Assembly: GCF_030238365.1 (NCBI RefSeq)
Contig: NZ_JASSOT010000076.1
Coordinates: 1-37,045, forward strand
Direction of reading: 5' to 3'
DNA from: Lelliottia wanjuensis
GTDB lineage: Bacteria; Pseudomonadota; Gammaproteobacteria; Enterobacterales; Enterobacteriaceae
DNA length: 37,045 nt
A program made the position numbers and the translations under genes. Positions 7,868 to 16,593 of this stretch are shown here, piece by piece; position 1 is the stretch's first letter; each line of letters begins with the position of its first letter. The notes under the pieces are model-generated. The model saw only the letters and a list, made by a program, of their open reading frames with translations. It did not search any database and was not told where the DNA came from.

Positions 7868-8914
7868 ATGAACAAAACTGACGAACTTCGCACAGCGCGT
7901 ATCGAAAGTCTGGTGACCCCCGCCGAACTGGCGCAGCGCCACCCTGTCTCCGCAAGCGTTGCGGAACACGTGACAGCGTCACGTCGACGTATTGAAAAAA
8001 TCCTCAACGGTGAAGATCGCCGTTTACTGGTGATTATTGGCCCCTGCTCGATTCACGATCTGGACGCGGCGATGGATTATGCCCAGCGCCTGAAAGTGCT
8101 GCGCGATAAGCACCAGGATCGCCTTGAAATCGTGATGCGCACCTACTTTGAAAAACCACGCACCGTGGTGGGCTGGAAAGGACTGATCTCCGATCCGGAC
8201 CTGAACGGCAGCTACCGCGTGAACCACGGTATCGAGCTGGCACGCAAACTGCTCCTGCAGGTGAATGAGCTGGGTGTGCCGACTGCCACCGAGTTTCTCG
8301 ATATGGTGACCGGACAGTTTATCGCCGATCTGATTAGCTGGGGCGCTATCGGGGCGCGGACCACGGAGAGCCAGATCCACCGCGAGATGGCTTCAGCACT
8401 CTCCTGCCCGGTGGGCTTTAAGAATGGCACCGACGGGAATACCCATATCGCGGTGGACGCGATTCGCGCCTCGCGCGCCAGCCATATGTTCCTCTCGCCG
8501 GATAAAAACGGCCAGATGACCATCTACCAGACCAGCGGCAACCCTTACGGGCATATCATTATGCGCGGCGGGAAAAAACCGAACTACCATGCGGAAGATA
8601 TCGCGGCGGCGTGCGATACGCTCCACGAGTTTGATCTGCCGGAGCATCTGGTGGTGGACTTTAGCCACGGCAACTGCCAGAAGCAGCATCGCCGTCAGTT
8701 GGACGTGTGCGATGAGATTTGCCAGCAGATCCGCAGCGGGTCGACGGCGGTGGCCGGGATTATGGCGGAGAGCTTCCTGAAAGAGGGGACGCAGAAAGTG
8801 GTGGCCGGTCAGCCGATTGCCTATGGTCAGTCGATTACCGATCCGTGTCTGAGCTGGGAAGATAGCGAGTTGCTGCTGGAGAAACTGGCGGCGGCGGTGG
8901 GAACCCGGTTCTAA
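7868..8914 (+). CDS. aroH: 3-deoxy-7-phosphoheptulonate synthase, tryptophan-sensitive (DAHP synthase)
   Basis: AroH catalyses the first step of the shikimate pathway: PEP plus erythrose 4-phosphate to DAHP. At 348 residues it has the length of E. coli AroH when started at the ATG at 7868; longer in-frame starts from 7730 run through the promoter region. Class I DAHP synthase motifs include IGPCSIHD (PEP and metal site), WGAIGARTTESQ and DFSHGN. Isozyme assignment as the Trp-sensitive form rests on sequence similarity, position after ppsR, and the TrpR operator upstream. Together with ppsA/ppsR it sits at the PEP node. Confidence 0.96.
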   Translation: MNKTDELRTARIESLVTPAELAQRHPVSASVAEHVTASRRRIEKILNGEDRRLLVIIGPCSIHDLDAAMDYAQRLKVLRDKHQDRLEIVMRTYFEKPRTVVGWKGLISDPDLNGSYRVNHGIELARKLLLQVNELGVPTATEFLDMVTGQFIADLISWGAIGARTTESQIHREMASALSCPVGFKNGTDGNTHIAVDAIRASRASHMFLSPDKNGQMTIYQTSGNPYGHIIMRGGKKPNYHAEDIAAACDTLHEFDLPEHLVVDFSHGNCQKQHRRQLDVCDEICQQIRSGSTAVAGIMAESFLKEGTQKVVAGQPIAYGQSITDPCLSWEDSELLLEKLAAAVGTRF

Positions 8915-8930
8915 TATCCTGCCCCCTTAT

Positions 8931-9058
8931 GTCGGGTGGCGCTGCGCTTACCCGACCTACAAAATCCTGCCCACTGCGTCGGGTGGCGCTTCGCTTACCC
9001 GACCTACAAAATCTTGCCGCCTGCGTCGGGTGGCGCTTCGCTTACCCGACCTACAAAA
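8931..9058. repeat. Three tandem REP/BIME-like hairpin units, 47-nt period
   Basis: Near-identical 34-nt units start at 8931, 8978 and 9025. Each begins GTCGGGTGGCGCT and ends TTACCCGACCTACAAAA, with 13-nt spacers. Each unit is an inverted repeat (GTCGGGT...ACCCGAC), as in enterobacterial repetitive extragenic palindromes. They lie in the aroH-hemP spacer, downstream of aroH, where they may aid transcript ending or mRNA stability. Confidence 0.85.
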
Positions 9059-9111
9059 CCTTCTGAAAAATCACGGAAATTGATCCCGTCACAAATTTTT
9101 CACAAAAACGC

Positions 9112-9140
9112 TTGCCGTAAAATTTCACTTTGTTGATAAT
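9112..9140 (+). promoter_or_regulatory. Probable promoter of hemP-hmuRSTUV
   Basis: TTGCCG (9112-9117) and GATAAT (9135-9140) are 17 nt apart. The -10 lies inside the Fur box, so Fur-Fe(II) would block RNA polymerase when iron is plentiful. Confidence 0.6.
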
Positions 9141-9153
9141 GATTATCATTGTT
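9135..9153. promoter_or_regulatory. Fur box upstream of the haem uptake locus
   Basis: GATAATGATTATCATTGTT closely matches the 19-bp Fur consensus (GATAATGATAATCATTATC). It lies 25 bp before the hemP start. Confidence 0.9.
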
Positions 9154-9178
9154 ACATTGATTGTTATTTTTAAACACT

Positions 9179-9367
9179 ATGTCACGCATCAATAACAGCA
9201 CGGCAACGCTCGAACAAGACCGCACACAGCCAAAACCTGCTCCCATTGAACGTCGCATTGACAGCAAAACGCTGCTGGGCGATGAGGGGCGGGTCATCAT
9301 TGAGCATGACGGCCAGCTGTATCTGCTGCGCCAGACCCATGCCGGAAAACTGATTCTCACTAAATAA
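9179..9367 (+). CDS. hemP: Haemin uptake protein HemP (YdiE homologue)
   Basis: This 62-residue protein has the HemP-family core: IDSKTLLGDEGRVIIEHDG followed by YLLRQTHAGKLILTK. It corresponds to E. coli YdiE, which occupies the same place after aroH. The ATG at 9179 is chosen over an upstream TTG because it matches the family start. HemP proteins precede haem receptor genes in Yersinia-type hem operons. Their biochemical role is not settled, though some relatives act as regulators of the receptor gene. It directly follows the Fur box. Confidence 0.9.
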   Translation: MSRINNSTATLEQDRTQPKPAPIERRIDSKTLLGDEGRVIIEHDGQLYLLRQTHAGKLILTK

Positions 9368-9446
9368 ACAAAACCCATAAATTTCGCCAGCCACCCAGGT
9401 GATCCCCAGGCAGCCAGCGCTTTCGATTTCCAAATGGAGAGTTGCT

Positions 9447-11432
9447 ATGCCATACCTGCATTCCGCGTCTTTGCGTCCATCGCTGCTGGCGCTGGCCGTG
9501 GTCAGTGCCCTTCCGGGCGCTGCGTTTGCCGCCTCAGAAGAGATGACCGTCACCGCCACGGGTAACGCCCGCAGCGCCTTTGAAGCCCCGATGATGGTCA
9601 GCGTGATCGACGCGACCTCCCCTGACAAACAGACCGCCAGCTCTGCCGCCGATCTGCTGCGCAACGTGCCGGGCATTACCCTGGACGGCACCGGACGCAC
9701 CAACGGTCAGGACGTGAATCTGCGCGGTTACGATCGCCGCGGCGTGCTGGTGCTGGTGGACGGCGTTCGCCAGGGCACCGACACCGGCCACCTGAACAGT
9801 ACCTTCCTTGACCCGGCGCTGATCAAACGTATCGAAGTGGTGCGCGGCCCGTCGGCCCTGCTGTACGGAAGCGGCGCGCTGGGCGGGGTGATCTCTTATG
9901 ACACGGTGGATGCGAAAGATCTGCTTGATGCCGGGAAAAACAGCGGCTTCCGCGTCTTCGGTACCGGCGCGACGGGCGATCACAGCATTGGCATGGGGGC
10001 CAGCGCCTTTGGTCGTACGGATACGCTTGATGGCCTGGTCGCCTGGTCCAGCCGCGATCGCGGGGATTTACGTCAGAGCGACGGTACCACCGCGCCGAAC
10101 GACGAATCTATCAACAACATGCTGGCGAAAGGCAGCTGGAAAATTGACAGCGCCCAGACCCTGGGCGGTTCCCTGCGCTATTACAACAATGCCGCGCAGG
10201 AGCCGAAAAACCCGCAGACCATTGATGCGAGTGACAGCAGCAACCCGATGACGGATCGCTCCACCATCCAGCGCGATGCCCAACTCACTTACAACATTGC
10301 GCCGGAAGGCAACGACTGGCTGAATGCCAGCACTAAGCTGTACTGGTCCGAAGCGCGGATTAACGCCCAGAACATCGACCGCACCGCCGAGTTCCGCAAG
10401 CAGACCACCAAAGGCGGGAAAGTGGAGAACCGCACGCGCCTGTTCACCGACTCCTTCGCCTCTCACCTGCTGACCTACGGCGGAGAATATTATCGTCAGG
10501 AGCAGAATCCAGGCGGCTCAACCACTGGTTTCCCGGACGCGAAAATCGATTTCAGCTCCGGCTGGCTGCAGGACGAAATCACCCTGCGCGATCTGCCGGT
10601 CACCCTGCTGGGCGGGACGCGCTATGACAACTACCGCGGCAGCAGCGACGGGTACGAAGATGTGGATGCGGACAAATGGTCCTCCCGCGCGGGACTGACC
10701 GTGACGCCAGCCGACTGGCTGATGCTGTTCGGCTCCTACGCGCAGGCGTTCCGCGCCCCGACGATGGGCGAGATGTATAACGATTCCAAACACTTCTCTA
10801 TCGGCAATTTCTACACCAACTACTGGGTGCCAAACCCGAATCTGCGCCCGGAAACCAACGAAACGCAGGAGTATGGCTTCGGTCTGCGCTTTGACGATCT
10901 GATGCTTGCCAACGATGAACTGGAGTTCAAAGCCAGCTACTTCGACACCAAAGCGAAAGATTACATCTCCACCACCGTCGACTTTGCGGCGGCGACCACC
11001 ATGTCCTATAACGTACCCAACGCCAAAATTTGGGGCTGGGACGTGATGGCGAAATACTCCGCTGACCTGTTCAGCCTGGATATGGCCTACAACCGCACCC
11101 GCGGAAAAGACACGGACACCGGGGAGTACATCTCCAGCATCAACCCGGACACCGTCACCAGCAAACTGAACGTCCCGGTGGCGCAAAGCGGCTTCTCCGT
11201 GGGCTGGATCGGCACCTTCGTCGATCGTTCGACCCACATCAGCAGCAGCTACAGCAAGCAGCCTGGCTACGCGGTCAATGACTTCTACGTCAGCTATCAG
11301 GGTCAGGAGCAGCTTAAGGGCGTCACCACCACTCTGGTGCTCGGCAACGCCTTCGACAAAGAGTACTGGTCCCCACAGGGCATCCCGCAGGATGGTCGCA
11401 ACGGCAAGATTTTCGTCAGTTATCAGTGGTAA
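9447..11432 (+). CDS. hmuR: TonB-dependent haem/haemoglobin outer-membrane receptor
   Basis: This 661-residue protein is close in sequence to Yersinia HemR/HmuR. It carries a signal peptide (about residues 1-28, cut after AAFA), a TonB-box-like stretch (EEMTVTATG), an N-terminal plug with DVNLRGYDRRGVLVLVDGVR, and a C-terminal barrel ending in aromatic YQW. The receptor hallmarks FRAP (435-438) and NPNL (463-466) flank a histidine (His449). His115 in the plug is the likely second haem ligand, by analogy with Yersinia HemR. It binds haem at the cell surface and moves it to the periplasm using TonB energy. The ATG at 9447 is preceded by GGAGAG. hmuS follows after about 47 nt. Confidence 0.95.
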   Translation: MPYLHSASLRPSLLALAVVSALPGAAFAASEEMTVTATGNARSAFEAPMMVSVIDATSPDKQTASSAADLLRNVPGITLDGTGRTNGQDVNLRGYDRRGVLVLVDGVRQGTDTGHLNSTFLDPALIKRIEVVRGPSALLYGSGALGGVISYDTVDAKDLLDAGKNSGFRVFGTGATGDHSIGMGASAFGRTDTLDGLVAWSSRDRGDLRQSDGTTAPNDESINNMLAKGSWKIDSAQTLGGSLRYYNNAAQEPKNPQTIDASDSSNPMTDRSTIQRDAQLTYNIAPEGNDWLNASTKLYWSEARINAQNIDRTAEFRKQTTKGGKVENRTRLFTDSFASHLLTYGGEYYRQEQNPGGSTTGFPDAKIDFSSGWLQDEITLRDLPVTLLGGTRYDNYRGSSDGYEDVDADKWSSRAGLTVTPADWLMLFGSYAQAFRAPTMGEMYNDSKHFSIGNFYTNYWVPNPNLRPETNETQEYGFGLRFDDLMLANDELEFKASYFDTKAKDYISTTVDFAAATTMSYNVPNAKIWGWDVMAKYSADLFSLDMAYNRTRGKDTDTGEYISSINPDTVTSKLNVPVAQSGFSVGWIGTFVDRSTHISSSYSKQPGYAVNDFYVSYQGQEQLKGVTTTLVLGNAFDKEYWSPQGIPQDGRNGKIFVSYQW

Positions 11433-11479
11433 TCACCTTGCCCCGGCTCGCCGGGGCGCTTATCTGGAAGGAAGAGACA

Positions 11480-12508
11480 ATGAATCACTACACACGCTGG
11501 AATGAGCTAAAAGAACAAAACCCTGGCAAATACGCACGTGACATCGCCGCGATGATGGCGATCAGCGAAGCCGAACTGACCTCCGCGCGCGTGGGCCATG
11601 ACGCCTGGCGTCTGCACGGGGAGATCCGTGAGATCCTGAGCGCGCTGGAAGCGGTCGGCGAAACCAAGTGCATCTGCCGCAACGAATACGCGGTGCATGA
11701 GCAGGTCGGTGCCTTTACCAATCAACACCTGAACGGCCACGCCGGGCTGGTGCTGAACCCGGGTGCGCTGGATCTACGCCTGTTCCTGAACCAGTGGGCC
11801 AGCGTATTCCACATCAGCGAAGCCACCGCTCGCGGCGAGCGCCAGAGCATTCAGTTCTTCGACCATCAGGGCGATGCGCTGCTGAAGGTCTACACCACCG
11901 ACAACACGGATCTGTCCGCCTGGGGCGATGTGCTGACCCGCTTTATCTTTGCCGACAATCCGCCGCTGGATCTGAAAGCCGCCGACGCGGTAGTTCACGC
12001 CGCTGACGTTGACGGTAAAACCGTGGATAACGAATGGCGCGCGATGACCGACGTGCATCAGTTCTTCAGCCTGCTGAAACGCCACAATCTGAGTCGTCAA
12101 CAGGCGTTCCGCCTGGTGGGTGACGACCTGGCCTGCAAAGTAGACAACAGCGCCCTGGCGCAACTGCTGGAAACCGCGCGTCAGGACGGGAACGAGATCA
12201 TGGTCTTCGTCGGCAACCGCGGCTGCGTGCAGATCTTCACCGGCGCGGTGAAAAAGCTGGTGCCGATGAAAGGCTGGCTGAACATCTTCAATCCGACCTT
12301 TACCCTGCATCTCCTGGAAGAGACCATCGCCGAAACCTGGGTGACGCGTAAACCGACCGCCGACGGCCATGTCACCAGCCTTGAGCTGTTTGCCGCCGAC
12401 GGTACGCAGATTGCGCAGCTTTACGGCCAGCGCACCGAAGGCCAGCCGGAGCAGACTCAGTGGCGCGCACAGATCGACGCCCTGACGCCAAAAGGGCTGG
12501 CCGCATGA
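11480..12508 (+). CDS. hmuS: Haemin-degrading/haem-trafficking factor HmuS
   Basis: This 342-residue cytosolic protein of the HemS/ChuS/HmuS family consists of two related halves. Family members bind imported haem and either release its iron oxidatively or hand it on. The start MNHYTRWNELKEQNPGKYAR is typical of the family; the ATG at 11480 follows GGAAGGAAGAGA. It lies between the receptor gene and hmuT, with its stop overlapping the hmuT start (ATGA), indicating translational coupling. Confidence 0.93.
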   Translation: MNHYTRWNELKEQNPGKYARDIAAMMAISEAELTSARVGHDAWRLHGEIREILSALEAVGETKCICRNEYAVHEQVGAFTNQHLNGHAGLVLNPGALDLRLFLNQWASVFHISEATARGERQSIQFFDHQGDALLKVYTTDNTDLSAWGDVLTRFIFADNPPLDLKAADAVVHAADVDGKTVDNEWRAMTDVHQFFSLLKRHNLSRQQAFRLVGDDLACKVDNSALAQLLETARQDGNEIMVFVGNRGCVQIFTGAVKKLVPMKGWLNIFNPTFTLHLLEETIAETWVTRKPTADGHVTSLELFAADGTQIAQLYGQRTEGQPEQTQWRAQIDALTPKGLAA

Positions 12509-13326
12509 GAAAACTGCTTGCCCTGATTGTCGCGCTGCCGCTGACGGCCTATGCCGCGACCCAGGAGAAAATTGTCTCGCTGGGCGGAGACGTGACGGAG
12601 ATTGTCTATGCTCTGGGCGCGGAGTCGTCTCTCGTCGCGCGCGACAGCACCAGCCAGTGGCCGAAGCCCGCCACCGCCCTGCCGGATGTCGGCTATCTGC
12701 GTCAGCTGAACGCCGAAGGGATTCTGGCGATGCGCCCGACGCTGGTGCTGGCAAGCGCGCAGGCCCAGCCGTCGCTGGCGCTAAAACAGGTCGAGCAGAG
12801 CAAGGTTAAGGTGGTGACTGTGCCGGGCAGCAACGATCTCAGCGTCATCGACGAAAAGATCCGCGTTATCGCCGGGGAGACTCATCGCACAGAGCAAGGC
12901 GACGCCCTGCGTAAATCCGTGCGTGAAGCGCTGGCGGCACTGCCGTCGACGCCGCTCAATAAACGGGTGCTGTTCATCCTCAACCACGGCGGAATGACCG
13001 CCATGGCGGCCGGACAGCAGACCGGCGCGGATGCGGGGATCCGCGCCGCCGGGCTGCTCAACGCGATGCAGGGCTTTGCCCGCTACCAGCCGCTTTCGCA
13101 GGAAGGTGTGATTGCCAGCCAGCCCGATCTGGTGGTGATTTCGCAGGACGGCGTGAGCGCGATGGGTGGGGAAGAAAATCTGTGGAAGCTGCCAGGTCTG
13201 GCGCAAACTCCTGCGGGCAGGAATAAGCAGGTGTTGCAGATTGACGATATGGCGCTGCTCGGTTTTAGCGTGCGCACGCCGCAGGCCATTCAGCAGCTGC
13301 GCGACAAAGCGGAGCAACTGCCCTGA
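12505..13326 (+). CDS. hmuT: Periplasmic haem-binding protein HmuT
   Basis: This 273-residue protein has an N-terminal Sec signal peptide (MRKLLALIVALPLTAYA). It is followed by a class III (BtuF/FepB-like) substrate-binding fold starting KIVSLGGDVTEIVYALGAES. It should carry haem from HmuR to the HmuUV transporter. Start and stop overlap the neighbouring genes (ATGA at both junctions), so hmuS-hmuT-hmuU are tightly coupled. Confidence 0.94.
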   Translation: MRKLLALIVALPLTAYAATQEKIVSLGGDVTEIVYALGAESSLVARDSTSQWPKPATALPDVGYLRQLNAEGILAMRPTLVLASAQAQPSLALKQVEQSKVKVVTVPGSNDLSVIDEKIRVIAGETHRTEQGDALRKSVREALAALPSTPLNKRVLFILNHGGMTAMAAGQQTGADAGIRAAGLLNAMQGFARYQPLSQEGVIASQPDLVVISQDGVSAMGGEENLWKLPGLAQTPAGRNKQVLQIDDMALLGFSVRTPQAIQQLRDKAEQLP

Positions 13327-14318
13327 TGCCTCGCCGGATCACGCTCTCTCTGTGGATGCTGGCGTTAATCCTGGCGCTGATGACGCTGCTGGCGACCGGT
13401 TTTGGCGCGTTGCGTCTGCCGGTGAATCTGCTGTGGAACGGCACCGACGAAGCGCTGCGTCAGATCTGGTTCACCATTCGCCTGCCGCGTGTGCTGCTGG
13501 CGCTGGTGATTGGCGGGTCGCTGGCGCTGGCGGGCTGTGTGATGCAGGGGCTGTTTCGTAATCCGCTCGCCGACCCTGGTCTGCTTGGGATCAGCAGCGG
13601 AGCGGCCTGCGCCGTGGCGCTGTGGGTGGTATTGCCCATTACGCTACCTGCCCTGCTGATGCTGTACGCCCCGATGCTGGCGGCGTTTCTCGGCGCGCTG
13701 GCGGCGACGCTGGTGATTTTCCTGCTCAGCCAGCAGCGTGACAGCTCCTTGTCGCGCCTGCTGCTGGTGGGAATTGCCATCAACGCCCTGTGCGGTGCGG
13801 CGGTGGGCGTGCTGTCGTGGGTCAGCAATGATGCCCAGTTGCGTCAGCTGTCGCTCTGGGGTATGGGCAGTCTGGGGTCGGCCCAGTGGTCAACGCTGCT
13901 GGCCGTCACTTCGCTGATGATCCCGACGGTGCTGATTATCTGGCGTCTGGCGGGCGCGCTGAATCTGCTGCAGCTCGGCGACGAAGAGGCGCACTACCTG
14001 GGCGTCGATGTCAGCAATGTACAGCGGATTTTGCTGCTCTGTAGCGCGCTGCTGGTCGCCTCGGCGGTCGCCGTCAGCGGTGTGATCGGCTTTATCGGTC
14101 TGGTGGTTCCGCACCTGATGCGTATGTGGCTGGGGTCGGATCATCGCGCGGTGATCCCAGGCTCAGTGCTGGCGGGGGCGTTTTTACTGCTGATCGCCGA
14201 CACCATTGCCCGAACCGTCGTCGCCCCTGCGGAGATGCCGGTCGGGCTGCTGACCAGTCTGCTGGGCGCGCCGTGGTTCCTGTGGCTTATTTTCCGTCGC
14301 GGAGGAGAGCATGGCTGA
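13326..14318 (+). CDS. hmuU: Haem ABC transporter permease HmuU
   Basis: This 330-residue FecCD/BtuC-family permease has about ten transmembrane segments. Family motifs include GLFRNPLADPGLLGISSGA and the late GVIGFIGLVVPHLMRMWLG, which holds the cytoplasmic coupling helix that contacts the ATPase. It forms the membrane channel for haem import with HmuV. It starts at the last base of the hmuT stop and overlaps the start of hmuV by 8 nt. It is paralogous to btuC at 19464-20444 in the same window. Confidence 0.94.
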   Translation: MPRRITLSLWMLALILALMTLLATGFGALRLPVNLLWNGTDEALRQIWFTIRLPRVLLALVIGGSLALAGCVMQGLFRNPLADPGLLGISSGAACAVALWVVLPITLPALLMLYAPMLAAFLGALAATLVIFLLSQQRDSSLSRLLLVGIAINALCGAAVGVLSWVSNDAQLRQLSLWGMGSLGSAQWSTLLAVTSLMIPTVLIIWRLAGALNLLQLGDEEAHYLGVDVSNVQRILLLCSALLVASAVAVSGVIGFIGLVVPHLMRMWLGSDHRAVIPGSVLAGAFLLLIADTIARTVVAPAEMPVGLLTSLLGAPWFLWLIFRRGGEHG

Positions 14319-15090
14319 ACAATTTTGCGCCCAGGCCCTGACCTACGGCACGGCAGACAAAACGGTGATCCGCGATGTCTCGCTTTCGCTGGATCAGGGC
14401 GAACTGGTGGCGCTGATCGGGCCTAACGGCGCGGGGAAATCAACGCTATTACGCTTGCTGACCGGCTTTCTGAAACCCGGCGCCGGGCACATCATGCTGG
14501 GTGGAAAACCGCTGGACGCCTGGAGCACGCAGACGCTGTCCCGTCATCGTGCGGTGATGCGCCAGCAAACCCAGCTGGGATTCGACTGGCCGATTGAAGC
14601 GGTGATCGGAATGGGTCGCGCGCCCTGGACTCAGCAGCCGGAAGCGTCGGTGATCCAGCAGGTGATGCAACTCACCGGCTGTCTGCCGCTGGCCGGAAGG
14701 AAATATGCAGCTCTGTCGGGCGGTGAACAGCAGCGCGTGCAGCTTGCCCGCGCGCTGGCGCAGCTCTGGTGTGACGGCGCACCGCGCGGCTGGCTGTTTC
14801 TCGATGAACCGACGTCGGCATTGGATCTCTACCATCAGCAGCATCTGCTGCGACTGATGAAATCCTTAACCGCCCAGAGAAATCTGCACGTCTGCGTGGT
14901 GCTGCACGATCTCAATCTGGCCGCCCTGTGGGCAGACCGGATTGTGTTGTTGCACGAAGGAAAAATTGTGTCGCAGGGATCGCCGGAAAGCGTGCTGCGG
15001 GCCGAGGATTTGGCCCGCTGGTACGGTGCCGAGGTGCAGGTGGGTCAGCATCCGACGAATGCCGCCCCGCAGGTGTTTCTTGCCCCTTAG
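14311..15090 (+). CDS. hmuV: Haem ABC transporter ATP-binding protein HmuV
   Basis: This 259-residue ABC ATPase has Walker A GPNGAGKST (37-45), signature LSGGEQQR (135-142) and Walker B WLFLDE (161-166). It powers HmuU-mediated haem import. It is the last gene of the locus. Its TAG stop (15088-15090) overlaps the stop codon of the convergent selO, leaving no room for a terminator between the two genes. Confidence 0.95.
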   Translation: MAEQFCAQALTYGTADKTVIRDVSLSLDQGELVALIGPNGAGKSTLLRLLTGFLKPGAGHIMLGGKPLDAWSTQTLSRHRAVMRQQTQLGFDWPIEAVIGMGRAPWTQQPEASVIQQVMQLTGCLPLAGRKYAALSGGEQQRVQLARALAQLWCDGAPRGWLFLDEPTSALDLYHQQHLLRLMKSLTAQRNLHVCVVLHDLNLAALWADRIVLLHEGKIVSQGSPESVLRAEDLARWYGAEVQVGQHPTNAAPQVFLAP

Positions 15091-16529
15091 CTTGAACAGC
15101 TCACTTCCAGCCGCTTGCCCCAGTCCGGTGGGCGGCTGACATACTCATCGCTGCGATCGGCAAATGGGGTGCGCAACGCCTCGTGCAGACGGTGCAGTTC
15201 TGCGTAATCCCCCTGCTCGGCCTGTTCAATCGCCCGCTGCGCCAGCCAGTTGCGCAGAACCATCACCGGGTTAACGGCTTTCATCTGCGCCTGACGGGCG
15301 TCATCAGTGATTTCTTCGCGCTGCAAACGCTCGCGGTAAGTGACGAACCAGTTGTCAAATGCCGCCCTGTCGATGAACTCATCGCGCAGCGGTGAAGCGG
15401 AACTGAGCTGCTCGGTCTGGCTAAGCATACGGAACGTGCGGGTGTAGTCGCTGCCTTCCCTTGCCATCAGCGCAAACAGCGCATTCAGAATATCGTTATC
15501 GCCCTTCTCTTGCGTCGTGAGCCCCAGCTTGCGGCGCATCAGCTTGCCGTATTCTTGCATCAGGACCTCCTGGTAGCGATCCAGCGCATCGTTCAGGGCG
15601 TCAACATCAATAAATGGCGACAGAGACTGCGCGAGGCGCTGCAAATTCCACAGCCCGACCGCCGGCTGATTTTCAAAGCTGTAGCGCCCCTGGTGATCCG
15701 AGTGATTGCAGATCACATCCGGCTGGTAGTCATCCAGAAAACCGTAAGGACCGTAATCGATGGTCAGCCCCAGAATCGACATGTTATCGGTATTCATTAC
15801 GCCGTGGGCGAAACCGACGGTTTGCCAGCAGGCCATAAGGGACGCAGTGCGGGTGACAACATCCCGGAACCACAGGATGTATTTGTCCGCGTCATCCGCC
15901 CACTGCGGCCAGTAATGGCGAATAACAAAGTCGGCCAGCTGGCGGACTTTTTCCGGCTCGCGGCGATAGTAAAAGTGCTCGAAATGACCGAAGCGCACGT
16001 GGCTTTGGGCGATACGCATCAGCATCGCGCCCGGCTCGTAGGTCTCGCGGGCAATTTGGGTATCGCTGGTGACGATGGATAAGGCGCGCGTCGTCGGGAT
16101 ACCCAGCGCATGCATCGCTTCCGAGGCCAGACTTTCACGGATGGTCGAGCGCAGCACCGCGCGTCCGTCGCCCATGCGGGAATACGGCGTTAAACCGGCT
16201 CCTTTCAGGTGCCAGTCGAGGGTTTGACCGTTGGCGAGCTGTTGTTCGCCTAACAGAATGCCGCGCCCGTCGCCCAGCTGTCCGGCCCAGACGCCAAACT
16301 GGTGGCCGCTATAGACCTGCGCCAGGGGCTGCATGCCGGGAAGCAGCGTTTCGCCGCCCCAGACGCCTGCGCCGGATTCAGGCTGGAATAGCTCAGGCGG
16401 AACACCTAAGTCGTTCGCCAGGCTGGCGTTATGCCAAATCAGACGGGCATTGGTCAGCGGCGTGGGATTGAGTGCGGTGTAGAATCCTGGCAGTTCATCG
16501 TGCCAGTGAGCAGTAAAAGACAGGGTCAT
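15087..16529 (-). CDS. selO: Protein adenylyltransferase SelO (YdiU)
   Basis: SelO is a pseudokinase-fold enzyme that transfers AMP from ATP to Ser/Thr/Tyr of target proteins and is linked to redox stress. The 480-residue product shows the family blocks YSGHQFGVWAGQLGDGR, HLKGAGLTPYSRMGDGRAVLR, and the metal-binding region GVMNTDNMSILGLTIDYGP. The C-terminus VSCSS keeps the conserved cysteine (Cys478) that is selenocysteine in animal SelO. It converges on hmuV with a 4-nt overlap of the ends. In E. coli the gene directly follows ydiE, so the hmuRSTUV block separates the two here. Confidence 0.96.
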   Translation of the reverse strand: MTLSFTAHWHDELPGFYTALNPTPLTNARLIWHNASLANDLGVPPELFQPESGAGVWGGETLLPGMQPLAQVYSGHQFGVWAGQLGDGRGILLGEQQLANGQTLDWHLKGAGLTPYSRMGDGRAVLRSTIRESLASEAMHALGIPTTRALSIVTSDTQIARETYEPGAMLMRIAQSHVRFGHFEHFYYRREPEKVRQLADFVIRHYWPQWADDADKYILWFRDVVTRTASLMACWQTVGFAHGVMNTDNMSILGLTIDYGPYGFLDDYQPDVICNHSDHQGRYSFENQPAVGLWNLQRLAQSLSPFIDVDALNDALDRYQEVLMQEYGKLMRRKLGLTTQEKGDNDILNALFALMAREGSDYTRTFRMLSQTEQLSSASPLRDEFIDRAAFDNWFVTYRERLQREEITDDARQAQMKAVNPVMVLRNWLAQRAIEQAEQGDYAELHRLHEALRTPFADRSDEYVSRPPDWGKRLEVSCSS

Positions 16530-16593
16530 AAGTCCTCCTGCCTGTAGTGTAGAGGGTTTACCCGCGGTTAAACACGGGCGAATATCAGGGTTA

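Noticed and set aside
8931..9058. Short CRISPR-like array
   Set aside because: The spacers are only 13 nt and similar to each other, and the units are palindromic REP-type sequences with no cas genes nearby.
8936..9136. A 66-codon frame across the repeats
   Set aside because: It is created by the 47-nt repeat units and has no ribosome site or homology.
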